64,000 nucleotides of DNA from Chrysaora quinquecirrha (lineage: Eukaryota > Cnidaria > Scyphozoa > Semaeostomeae > Pelagiidae): NCBI GenBank assembly GCA_014526335.1, contig JACTAT010000001.1, positions 4,020,596 through 4,084,595 on the forward strand. Reading direction: 5' to 3'. This document shows, piece by piece, positions 48,701 through 62,118 of this stretch (the first letter of the stretch is position 1; each line of letters begins with the position of its first letter). The position numbers were made by a program, and so were the translations under genes. The notes beneath the pieces were generated by a model. That model made no database searches. It had not been told where the DNA came from and worked only from the letters and a program-made list of their open reading frames with translations.

Positions 48701-51700
48701 TCTCGAAGTCATACAGAAGACCTCCTCCTGTTTAACCTTTTCGAGCTTCGGCTATGTCGAGCCTTCTTCAGCATTATACCTTTTATATCTAGTATATCTT
48801 TTTTTTCAAATCTGTGTCCCTTTTGCCTATTTGTACATACATAGACTGACCTTGAGAATACTATCGCTACTTCATAAACAAACTTTCCTCGAACTCGTTA
48901 CTCCCCTGAGGCTCCCATTTGGCGCAATATGAGCTACTCTAATTTAAGACATTAACAGGGGGTTACGTTGGGAAAATTACTGACATGGATGTGAATCATT
49001 TATCAATTACTTGCGCTGTCATAACCATTTTCTGTATGTGTGTACCCCCTTACAATGTTACTTCATACACCGTATATGAATGAGATCTGTTTGACTTCAG
49101 GGGGTGATAAGTTAATGTTTTTCACACTGTCTTTTCTTATTGCAGTTATGAAGGTGTCGATGTAAAGAATTTTTCTACGAGCTGGAAAGATGGTCTCGCC
49201 TTCAACGCACTTATCCATCGCTATAAGTACGACAATCTTTTATTGTTTGCTAACTTGACATATTATACGTTTAAAAACCCTGGCCACAATCTTTTAGGCC
49301 TTTTATTTAAGGCACCTTTTTTTCCAACTGCACTTTAGAAATTGCCTACCCGTATGCCAGAGCAATGGAACTTTGTGCAGGCATTGATCAACGGGTGACC
49401 GACAATTTATGTGGGTAATTAGGCATCTCCCACTTGTACTATGCAGATGCTGTGGCGTTTTGTTGTAATCCAGCTGACTTGTGGTGTCAGGAGCTCAGTG
49501 TGGTTATAGTTTGAGCCCAGCCACAGTAGCTTCACAGCCAGGGTCGAGGTCTCGATTAGTTGATAAGTTAACCTTCTACTGAGATCCTAGCGACTGGCGC
49601 TAAAACACCATTTTACCTTTACTATGACGTCAAATGACATCATAATTAAAACATGCTATTGTCATCGGTCAAAATTTGATCACCTTAAATGCTCTAATAA
49701 ACGACCAGCCTCTATTAAGCGCCCGTCTCCAATAAACGTCCCTAAAATGTCGAATATTAAATAAACGCCCTGAGCGTTTATTATAGCATTTACGGCATTT
49801 AAAATTCCGCCCGCCTCGATGCTATCTTGCTAGTTTGTATATTTATTATTTTTTTCTAAGTTTTACAACTCTTTGCAGGCCGAATCTCTTTCACTACGAA
49901 AATGTGCTTCCGAAATCGCCTACCGAAAACCTGGAGCATGCCTTCTCCACTGCCGAAACTGCTTTCGGTGTTCACCGACTTCTCGAACCATCAGGTGAGA
50001 AAATTACGAAGAAATATCATTCGTTTATGTTGTTGTTATTGGATGTAAAGTTAAGTAAAGTAAAGGTAATGTAAAGTAAAGTAAAGTGAATCAAAGAAAA
50101 GTAAAGTAAAGTAAAGTAAAGTAAAGTAAAGTAAAATAAAGTCAAGTCAAGGCTGGTAAAATGACTTAAAGTATGAAAATCAAACTAAGTGAAGCAAAGT
50201 GAAGTAAAGTAAAGTAAAATAAAGTGATCTAAGTTTATTTTGATGATTATTTTTTGCCTCAGATCTCCAGCGTGAACCTATCGATAGTCGTTTGGTGGTT
50301 ATGTACGTTAGTACACTTTATGAGAAGCTAAAAGAATTGGATCCTAAAACAGTAAGTTTATGTACGATCTCGATCGATTTTGAGCCTATTATTAAACCCA
50401 TCGTTTTTTACAAAGAGGTGTATACTTGAATATCTTTATCAATAAATTCCAGGACAATACAGTATCTATAGAAGAAATCGAAGAGTTCTTATCATACATA
50501 CGAACAGAGCTTGATTACCTCAGCGGCTGCGAAGACTATTTCAACTCTGCAAGTGATACAGCACCAGAGAACGATGAGGATGTTATCAACCAGTACCAGG
50601 ACGTAATTGTAAGTATTTATACTGTATCTACAGATCTTATAAAAACACCAGTTGTCAGTTATTCATTATCTATTAATATTTTAGAACTATAACGATTTTT
50701 TCAGGTGCTTCAAAAAATATTACAATTCTCTTGTTTGGTTTCCAACAACTTGTTTGTAAGGAGCTGTTCCCTCGGTTTTTTATGATACTTCGGGGGGCTC
50801 AGTTTTAATGAGAACTATAGACCGTATTTTCTTAGGGACTGCAGATGTGCGTTTTATCTGGGGTGATTGATTGTTTAAAATGAGGCTCCATTAGTGTATC
50901 AGGGGTAAGGGGGTAAGGGGGTAAGAGGCACAGAGTCCAGAAAAGTGTTCAACCTTCCTCCAGACAAAAAACCCCTGGTTGACAGCCTTCCTCATTTAAC
51001 AATAAAAAATAGGCGTGTTTCGGGTGTAGCAAAAGATTTTCCTTTGTTCTAACTGACCTTCCTCCGGTCAATGACCGTGTGACCGTAACTTTTTCCCGAT
51101 TCTGAAGAGGCAATTCTTGACAAAACATATGTGAAGGAAGTTACATACAGGTGATAAGGTTTATGCAAAGAAAGTTGTAAAGGGTAAGGGACATTCTGAC
51201 CCTCGTCCTGATGGGACTTCAAAATACTAGACAAGTTTTTCAAATCCACCAATTTCTACCGTTGAAATTTTTTTTGTGTAGACCAATTTACGAGTTACTT
51301 GACTTGACCTCTTTTAGATGCACACCCCATGTAGAGGTTTCCACACTCTTTCTCCCATCCTCTATCGCTTTCAGTCATTTTCAATCTTGCGCGTACTTTT
51401 CAGCGGTCGCTATGGGCAGTCTTAGCCAAAGGTCCTTGGTCATGGTGAATAAGTGTGGTTCAAAAGGGTGAAGGAAGCCTTTTAAAGAAAAATATAAGGT
51501 GTTTTACCTATCAATAGCAATAAATTAAATTTGTGGATTAGTTTAAGCGCAACTTATCACCTGAGGAAAACTCCATCCTACCATCTTTTGTATGAGATTA
51601 TCGTGAAAATGATACCCATGTTTAGAGTTTTTAGGGCCATAAACCCCACCCATATTGGCTACACATGCCCATACTAAACTTATACTCTGTACCATCTCCC

Positions 51701-54700
51701 AACCCAGAGCCATAACTAAGGGCACAGCCTCTTTTATACACCCGATTGATATCTAAAGCAAACTTCTAACTCTTTTAGCGTCCATTAAAGCCAGGTGTTT
51801 CATTATTAAACTTATACAGTATTCATATGAAACTAATTAATGTGTTATAAATAAAAGATGAAATTATATATTAAATGAGAATATTTATAAAATATAATGT
51901 ACTCCATTTCGCAAATTGTATTTTTTAATCTAAATGCAGTCTGTTTTCTATCATTATAAGGTAGCTTTTATTTTCACAGTTTGGGCTACAGTAAAAACCC
52001 GCACATAAGAACCTTGATTCATTAAGAATCTACAGCCTGAAATAATATATTTTCTACCCAATAAAGAAAAACCATTTTAGCCTGATATCCTAAGAGGCTC
52101 TTAATTAAGGGGGCTCGGATCACTCATTGGGGTTTAAATGCAACTAGCTCTTGGGCTAACCTCTTTCATGGACTCAAAAAATGCATTCAGAACATTGAGA
52201 AGCAGGGGCCTGCTAAGTTGCTAAACTTTGAAACATGCTTTATTTTTCCTTGCAATTGCCTTAGACCCTCTTTTAAGAGCCTCTGCCCTTATTATGGTAT
52301 ACAACTGTTCCATTACATTAGAACCTAAACAGGCTGTGTTCAAAAGCCTGCCTCTATTGATGGTGCGTCCGTATAAGCGGGGTTTTTTAATTGAATTAAA
52401 GGCTCCCTAATGACTCTTATTAGTGGCTATAATGACTACAACACTGACATTTTTTTTTTCAGAATTTCATCGAAAATCTCCAACCGCATCAGATTAAAGT
52501 AGGAGAACTCGTTGATCAGATTGAGGCATTGATCGATGCCGGATTGATACCTGAAGAAGACAGTGAAATTCTCCAAAAGGAACTCGATAGACTTAAGAAT
52601 TCTTGGCAGATTATTTTTGACAAGACAACGATAAGACAAGAAAGGTAAAAGCCCTTCAACTTTATTTGTCCTCAGAAGATTGTTTTTCTGAAGCCACTAC
52701 CTCTTTCTAATTGGCTTGTACTCTTATGCCTTTGCCAGACGACTCGAGTTTCACTCAATGTTTCTCTAAACATTTGAATTGAAAATTGAGCGAAGTCAAG
52801 CATGGTCGGCGAAACGATTCCATTTTTCGCTCGATTTCTTGTTGCATGAAAAATCGAGACGATTTGGCTGGGTCTTAAAGCCAGACGTGCGGGATCAATT
52901 TCAAAAGTGACCCCGAATATGTACGGATAGTAGATCAAAATGGGATCGGATCCACAAGGTCCCGTGTAAACGCAAGGCATATCCGTACCAGTTTATCTGC
53001 ACGGATCCGATCCCGTGTAAATGGGGTCATATTCGACCTACGAAACAATAGAACTAACGGCAACTAGTCACTAGTTGTAACTGCTACCTAATATTGACAT
53101 ATCAACAACCTGTCAGAATTGATAGGATACAGTTTATCTCGGTCGCAAGAGCGCTCTGACGGGAATCAGTTGGCAATTAATCGCTGAAGTAGAACATGTC
53201 CAACTTTCTGGAACCGTGCACCGATTAGTTGCTGTCAGAAAGGAAGAAGTTGCAAGAGCGCTCATGTCGGCTGGTCAGTTGCGATAAATAAGTCCCTAAA
53301 ATCTCCGATTAGCAGTCAGCAACTAGTTTTTGCTAATGCGCAATGTCGACACAAGCTTGGCTTTAGTAAACCGTTATTTTTGAATTTCAATAATAAGTAA
53401 TTCTCTGAACTATTTCTCTTTCAAAGGCTACGTGGATTGTTACTAAACATTGTCGATAAACCATTGAAAGCGGCATACGATTCGCTACAAAAATGCAGAG
53501 AAAGATTGATTAAGTTCTCCAAAAATCCCACGGAATTACCAGAAGCCTGGGATCAGTACCAGAATTTAATGGTAAGCTTTTATAAGACCATAAACTCTAG
53601 GCTTTTTGTGATCCGTCCCACATTTCACTTCACTACAACAGTAGTAATAATAGACCTTTCCAAAGAGGTCTGGATCGGTGCGACATTTTTCTGGAAGGTG
53701 GCGGACATCTTGAGCAAGAGATTTCTCCCTGCAAATAGCGACCGGGATCGCGGTCGCTTAAAGAGAGATAGTGCAGCAAATTTTGCATAAATTCATGAAT
53801 AACGGCAGAAAAGGAGAGAAAAGGAATATTCGACAAATAAATTTTGAAAATATCCAAATTGAATATAACAAATTGCCACTAACTCACTCCTTGGGCAGAT
53901 AAGCTGAGACTTTATCTTTTCTTTCAGGTTTACTCCATTTGAACGTGAATGCGAAGCAAAATTTGCTTCACTACCTCTCCATAAGCAGCTGCAATCTAAG
54001 TCGCTGCTAGCGGAGAGGATTCACTTAAACAAGATGTCCGCCATTTTCCAGAAAAATGTCGCATCGACCCAGACCTTTTTGAAAAGATCTATTACAACAA
54101 ACATTATTTTTTGCATCAAATTGGGACTTAGGATTCAGGGAGGGCGGACACACAAATTGCCTAGCAACACCTGACGTCAGCATAGCAACAGTTAGCCTCG
54201 CTTTCATGTATGATTCCAAAAGAAATAAGTTTCAAATTCTATGCTTTTGGGCCTTTTTTTGCTAACTTTCGTCAACCCTACCGCTGTTAGAATTTTCATT
54301 ATTTTGGCAACAGAAGCTTTTTCCAGCGAAGCCTGTCGGTTTAGAAGGTTTCTGTGACTTTCTGAATTACCAAAAGAGTACGCCTTATGTTTTAGATGCT
54401 TTATACGATTTTAGTATGAAAAAACTCGATGTCAAAATTCTCAGTCTTGTCGGCCTTTCGTTGAAAAGGTCTATACTGCATTAACGCCAGGTTCTTGTCT
54501 GTCCTTTAGACTTATATCGACGACTTACGAAACCTGGAAACAGAACTTGAGGATATCAGGACTGGAAAGGTGGGAGGTGATGCAATAGCTGTGCTTTCAG
54601 ATGAAGATGAACAACTCGTGGCTAACAACATTAAAGAATTAATTGATAATTTTATGGAATTAGGACAGAATGTAGCTGAATCAAAATACAGGTATGTGTA

Positions 54701-57700
54701 ATATTCATGTATGTGTAATATTCATGAGAAATTTGATTGCAATGTTACGGCATCCAGGTCACTCAACCCCAGACTTAGTTCGCAAAATTTTCACGCTATT
54801 TGTTATCAAATCCACCCCAAGTCGAAATGATCATAAAGTTTTTTGTAATCACCGTAAATTCAAAATAACGTCCACTTTTTAACGAATGGTTTTTCCGTTG
54901 AAAATCTGTACCCCTGCCCTACCGTTAGGCATGCTTAGACAATTCGCTCCTTGAAAAAGCGTAAAAGATTCCCTTTGAAACAAAAGGATTCCATGTTTTC
55001 TCAAATAAGCGCCCTCCCATTATGTTGACCATAGACACTCTTTTAACAGCGCATATGCCAGCTCTTGATTAGAGGAATCAAGAGACACCTCCTGCAATGA
55101 ATCAAGAGACAACTTTGTTTTCGTCAGAAGATTCATAAAATTTAAGATAATGGCTTCTCGTTGACACGGATTTTTGAATAAGAACTCCGGGCGCTTAAGC
55201 GAAGAAATATGGTTAAATACATAATAGAAATCCCTGCAAAGGTTGAATTATTCCAGGTGCAAGACTATATGTAAGAGCAAGCAACAATAAAGGTACAAAT
55301 GTGCTCCCGTGGGTGACACAATCCGAAACAGAATCACAATCTTATCAATCCCTCCTTTTAGGGTTAACTTGATTCTCTCTTTTAGAATCAGCGAAAATTT
55401 CTACGAATCACTAAGCAAACAGATGGAAGATATCGAGAACTTAATAAAATCAACTCAACAAGCAACGGCAGAAGAAAACAACAATAATAATCCAGCAAAT
55501 GGAGATCTTAATAAGAGGCTAGAATTATTCAAAGTGAGGCTTCTTTATCATAACATTTCTCTGATAAAATGTCTTTTTGAAACCCTTAGATGAGAATTCC
55601 TTAATTCTTTACATTTCAGTTCAAGATGTTGCTTCGTATCACTGCCAGCAGCATTAGGCCCTCGCCATACGATCAAACATTGTTTAAAAATGAATGTTTG
55701 ACTGCTTGGTCACGTCGATAAACATTGCTTGCCCAACATTTCTTGTTTTGCGTCAAGCACAAATAGGCCTTGTTCCAAATAATTTTTCCAATATTGTAGA
55801 CTTTTTACCTGAGTCGTAGTCGTTGCTATTGAATTGAGCTGCTGGAGTTTGAGAGATCTTAATTTTGTCTCGGTATCACGAGCAATAATTGGGACTCGGG
55901 TAATAGTCTATCAATACATCCCTGCTAATAGTCAGTCTTTTCTTGGTCGAGGTAAGAAGGAACTTCGCAGAGACGTGAGAGAAGACACAAAATCTTTTCA
56001 AATCTTTTCTTGTCTTTTTTTAGGATTTGCACACAAGTTTAACAAAGGCAAAACCAGATTTAGATCACGTATCAGAGATTTGCGAACGAATTGACGAGAA
56101 TTTCGACCTAGATGAAAACAGTTTAAATGAACTAAAGGAACAATCAAGAACGCTAAATGAAGATTACATTGAGCAACTCAGATGCCTTGAAGATCTAATC
56201 GAGCAGTAAGTTTATCTAGTCTTTGCTAATGCTGAGCCTATGTCTGTCTAATCGCAATTATCGCAAGCGAGATCGCCAGTCAGTCAGCATATATGCAGGT
56301 TATCAACCGCGCGGCTTTCCGGGATTTGTTAGCCTTGGGTGGCTACATTGAGTACTCCTTGAGCCTTCGGCAATTCTCTATCTTCCTCTGTATTTTAGAA
56401 GATGTTGTGGCGTCGTGGTTTTGACCCAGCTGGCCCGTTGTGTCAGAAGCTTGAGCCCAGCAACGGTAGCGTTGAGTTAAACTACTACTGAGATTTGAGT
56501 GATATGTTCTGAGAATACTGTAGATATCTCAGAGTAGCCCGAGGCAGCGAGATTGAAAACTTTTGGTCTGCGGGATTCGACGCGGGATTCGATTTTGTCA
56601 GCTGCGGACGAAAGTGTCCAGGTCGGGAGAAGGTTTGCCCTTTTGTGCACTATCTAAAACCCTTGATACCCTTTGGTATTATCCTCGTTTATTTACGTAC
56701 TTACGTGTTTATTTATGTACCGACAATGCCTGCCTCAATACTATTAAATCAGAGCTTTGTACTTGGTGTTAGATCTGACACCTAAAGCACTCTATAATGA
56801 CTTTTCACTACAAAGAATCAAAGGCAAGTAATATTGCTGTATTGTGGTTGTAATGGCGTAGTACACAGAAACATCTCAGAGCTGATAGATACTGATATAC
56901 GAGAACTCTGCTCGGAAAACACGAAGATACACGCAAGAAGTTTGAAGCATACAGCAATCTACACAGGTATTTCCATTTCATATATTGTGTGGTATTTGTT
57001 TCTCTAAAGAATTAAACTTTGCTAATGAAAGAAAAAACTAAATCATTGCACTCAATGATATATGAAGGACATATATCATTGAAATATCACGAACGCTTGT
57101 ACGGTGTTCTCTATTTGTACGCGGAGTTGATCACGAATTTCACTGTAACACGTATTTCTTAAGATCGTACCTAACATACAATCGTATCGTACGATCATCT
57201 TAGGCAAAAGAAGAAGTCGCAAGAACGCAAGAGTGCAAGTAGAAATCCATTCACAGTTTCACGATTCTGCGATTAGACTGACCGTACGATGGATGTTATG
57301 GACAACAGTCTAGGGCTCTAGGGAAATCGTGATTGAATCGCTTCTTGAGCAGAACCTAGCGGTACCGTTATATCATAGCTACTCGTTCCGTCCATGTCCT
57401 GTATCATTCTTGTGAGATTTTCCAAATATTTTCATGAATTTAAAATAAGAACAGGTTTCGAGAAACAGAAAATGATTTCGACTTATGTTAACGAATTATA
57501 GCGTTATAGGAGCTGATTGACACAGCAAATTTGAATTTAAAGACTGTTGGGCGTTTCTTTCGACGAACAAACTTGCAATTCTTCAAGCTGCACATACAGG
57601 CAAAGGTGTCTTTTCCTTTGTCTATTGAAAAACGTTAAGACGAAAACCTTTTCAATATTTCATTCTCTTGCGTCAGAATATAATTTATAAGACAATCGCC

Positions 57701-60700
57701 TTTTCGTGCGATTAAAAAACCCAGGAATGCGGATAATTGAGAAAATTTAATAAGAGGATTCGACCAGTTTTAGCATGAAAAGAGAATGCATTTGACTTAT
57801 GGAATCGAAGTGAACATGCCTTGCAAATCTCTCAATTTCAGAGCCCAGAATGGACCAGAATCATAACGACAGTCAACTGAGCATTATATATACGACGGAT
57901 TTGATAATTAGCTCTTTTAACGAAGAAACAAACCAAGGTAAAATGCATTTATTGGTTTGTTTGTGTTGTTTTTGTTTATAGGTACTTTTGTTTAGATGCT
58001 TTCTGTTTGTTGTTGTGAACAAGTTTTCCTAGTTTCATACGAGGTTTCGTAACTCCCTACCACATGCTAGGCCCAAATGTATCTAGTCTAGCCTAAGCCC
58101 CCGTTTAAACAGCAAACCATCGATGTTAGGTAAAATTTTGGGGCCTTTCAACTCCACATGCCTTGAAATTTCTGATTTTGAGAAGAATTTGTTCGAGATC
58201 AAACATTTTTTCTAGGCCTCGAGTCAAAAAAAGAAACTAACCAAACCGAGGCTTGATGCCATCTATTTTTACTGTTTCTTTAAACACACTGAATTTTTTC
58301 TGTGACATGATGGTGCAGAAATTTTAACATTTAAAGACTTGGAAATGCAAGAAAAATTGCACAGGATTGACTAAAGCTGTGACTAAACAAGGAGACATGT
58401 GCACGACATTGTTTTCTGTGTGTCTCCCAGGGCTGCTACGTTTGCACGCAGGCTACAGGGCTGCTAAACATGCGAGTGACAAGCGAGCAGCGACGTCCCC
58501 GAGACAAGGATGTTTCCGTTCCGTTCCGTACTGAACTGAACTGAATTAAATATCTCCCACCGTACTGCACACTCTCCACAGTATTGCACATACATTACCT
58601 GGGGTGTGTCTCCCAGAAACATTTGCGCGTCTCTTGCTACAAATTTTATCGCCGGTGTCATATACACCGGCTAAAAAGTTTCCAAGGTGGCTAAACCAGG
58701 GACATAGATAGGACCGCGATGTCTCCTAGATCAGCCAGGCCATTAAAGTTATGCGGTACGCTAGATTGCAAGGGGATTGCAATATCAAGAATTTTTCTGT
58801 ATTTTGTTACATGTAGCATAATAGCATTAGATTAATCTCAAAAAGCTTATCTCAGATAAATATCCAGGGTCAATGGTACAATGACATAGTTCTCGATTTA
58901 AAGCACAGTGATTTAACATAATCTGTTACTTTTAGATAAGACCTTCTTGCCTATTTTGAAAGAACGACTCGCGAATTCTGTTGCTCAATCGGTTTTCAAA
59001 ATGGAATTTCACCTTAGACCTTAAGCTGAAACACGCAAAATTTGCCACCAAACGGCCAAACCTTCACTGCCAGGCATCTACACAGAAGTGGGCAGAAGGC
59101 AAGGGGGTAATACTCTGGCAGCAAACAACTTCCAGAGATTTCTGTGAAGCCAGATTTGAGACAAGGGTCTATGAGGTTTCTAGAAAAGAAGGGCCCAACG
59201 CTCCCCTTTGGCCTTGGAGTTTCATGGACGATCCTATGCAAATCGCTCCGAGGAGCATTTCACTCTTCAAAAAGGCGTACGAGATTTCTATTGCAGCAAA
59301 GGATTTCCATAAAGACAATAAGATTTCTAGCAGAGATGTACGAGATTTCCAAGAGCAGAATTGCCCATCGAATCGCTCCACCGTTTCAATCCTCCACCGA
59401 CATTTCGCACACATTTGCTGAAAATCCCATTGTATCCATGGAAATCCCTTGAAAATCTCTTTGTTTTAATTGAAGTCTCGTCCAATTTTTGAAGAATGAC
59501 ATGCCCCGCGAATTCAGGATCCACAAACAACCTTTTTTTTACCTTGGGCCTTCGGGAAAGAAAACGTTTCCTAGCCTTGCAAAACAGCTCAAGTTTCTTG
59601 CTATTCAACAGCTTTACCACTTGATTGAGCCTTTGAAATGAGAGGAAAGACACACTCTGTGATTTCAATTGACTCAAAAGAATATTTAGTATGAAACCAC
59701 AGTCATGATTCATTTGATCTCCAGTATTTGCTTAGTTGAATTTAATACTGTTGTTAATTTGCCTCGCAGAGAACATGAAGAAATTCAAGAAAAACATTTC
59801 GAAGAAATTCAGGAAATCTGGTAGCCGAAGCAGTAACGAAGACTCTCGAAATTCGAGTTTTTCAAGGACGGAATCCCAGAGATCTGACGAAGCTGAAAGA
59901 ACAGATTTCGAAGACTCTTTCACAAACCAGTGAGTTGTCTGTTTTTATTCAAAATTTATGAAATTTCGCGTTGCATAAACTGTCCTATTTAGTTCAAGGG
60001 CTGTTTCTTGTTCTTTTGGCAGTATTAATGTTTTTTGCTGTTAATCTGTGCTGAAAAACGGAAATCACCGATTAAAATCGATAAAAATCACGTTCATTCT
60101 TGTTTAATCACAACATAATCACAACAATCAGGCTCTTCGAACTCGAAGCGTCTTGTGGTTGCTCGAATGTCTTTCGAATTACTGAAGTACTCTCTTTTTT
60201 TATAAGAATACTATAAATTTTGCCTAGCCTCAATATTCTTAAGAAATGTTCGTTTTGAGCCTGAATATATTCGTAAAATATTCTTATTTTTTCGAACCTG
60301 ATATGGATTAAGAGGAACATAGTTAATAGAAAAATTATCTCATTACGAGGAAATGGTCGAGGGAAAGAAAAATTTAACTATTATATCAATAAGAATGTTG
60401 TTAACAATCATAAAGTCTTTTAACATTGCAAAACAGACATCTGCTGAAAAATGAGACACAAATATGGGAGCTAAGGCTGAGCAATATTCTAACAATAGTA
60501 AGCAAACACGAGTTTATCTACAGATTTACTGAAGCCTTTATTGAAGGATTTAGTGAAGGCTAATAACAGAAAGCCCACTACTTAGGTCCGTTTATTTTTT
60601 TGAAGTCTTTTTGAAACCCAGAGATTTAAAACTCAGTCTAGTCTTTCTGCTTTGAGGTCTTCAGTTTATCGCGTGGATGCCTCAAAACTTTTCCAACGTG

Positions 60701-62086
60701 CACAAATGTGCTTATTTACCTCAATTTACAATGCTTTTAAATAGATAAAGGAAAATAATCTAGGCGAGGACTTCCTGCGGTTTTATACTGTTCGTGATTT
60801 TGCAGCTTTTGTGTAGCCTACATGGGCATACATAGGGAATCTACAGGCGCTTGTGTGTTTCTCTGTTGCCTCCTCTCTGCATCGAGGCTCGTCTAACTAG
60901 AGGTAATATCCTTCTCCTATTGGGTTATCCATTACAGTAAGTCATCTTATAACTTATTGAATATAGTTGACAAGGTATATTTTGCGCAAGTCCTTTTTGT
61001 GAAAGCGTTTTACATGAAAGGGGGCTTAAAATATTGATAGTCCTATCTCTGTAGCTTAAAGCCGGTTTTCCACTAGGCTGACTTGTCGCGCAGCGGAACG
61101 GCTATTGTATATTTATTGTTTTTTGTAACAATAGCCGCCTCTGGACGCTCTGCTACGCGCGTTTTTAAAGTCGGATCGACTTCAACTTCTTCGCGGCGTC
61201 CGAGGGCGCCTGCCAATCAAATCACTCGAAAGCTTTTCACACAGAGTCATTATGCTAACTGGAGCACTTTTGTGGCTGATTCCTATTGGAAATTGTAATT
61301 TTTTCAACGCGTGCATTATTTCAGAAACAGCAGCCGCTCCACTGCGCGCGGAAAAATCAGCCTAGTGGAAGACCGGCTTTAAAGCTGTTTAATTAAAATT
61401 TCCCGTTTTATTTTAGCCCAGCAGATGTGCTGTTCGCTAAACAAAATTCCGAGAGCCGCGTAAATCGAATTCTTGAGGAATGGACTAATAAGTTTGGCAC
61501 AACATGGAGTTTTGTTGAAATTGCTGAAGAAAGAATCAGTTTAATTCAAGACTTAAAATCATGGCAACCAACCGCTCGTGAGGTGAGTGTGAATTCGTCT
61601 CTCTCTAATATTTTCTTATCCTGCGCTGTCTATAATGAACGTGTTCATTTTGCCGCGATTTACCGCGTTTTGCTTTAGCGCCATTGTTTCACCGTACGAC
61701 ATCTTTGCTTAGCCGACTGTTTATTTTACTGTATTCCCCTATGTTCTCGTTATGCGGCTGGCAAATTTCCAGATAACCCTATGGCCCCTCGGGATGCTTG
61801 CCCCATCACTGCCTTCGGTCATCATAATCATAATCATAATCAACATAATAATAATAATCATCATCATCATCATCAATGTCATCATCATCATCATATTCAT
61901 CTTCATTACCATTGTCATGACTATCATCATGACTAGTATCATCATAATCATCATAATTATAATAATCATAATCATCATCATCATCATCATCAGCTTCATT
62001 ATCGTCATCATAATCGTCATCATAATCATAATAATCATAATCATCATCATCATCATCATCATCATCAGCTTCATTATCGTCATCAT

Positions 62087-62118
<32 letters not shown>

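Larger units (their letters stand above)
56206..61416. other. Long intron holding the alternative first exons
   Basis: 5.2 kb between exons 56024-56205 and 61417-61582 of the long isoform, which join in frame. Besides the two alternative exons it contains a truncated SINE family A (56398-56500), an inverted-repeat relative (60185-60295) and a TTAA-type MITE (61060-61378). The rest shows nothing recognisable. Confidence 0.6.

Noticed and set aside
50706..50760. Possible exon after a TTTTTTCAG acceptor ([11 protein letters not shown])
   Set aside because: No matching donor keeps the frame, and exon 50453-50608 (phase 0) joins 52463 (phase 0) directly.
58981..59452. Overlapping 102-146 codon frames on both strands
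   Set aside because: They lie within the long intron, contain no domain and no usable splice sites; frames on opposite strands are equally open.
59770..59929. Reading exon 59770 as a spectrin helix ([17 protein letters not shown]...) continuing from exon 56205
   Set aside because: That frame hits TAG after 18 codons and would need two corrections. The other frame is fully open and matches the phases of exons 57850 and 61417.
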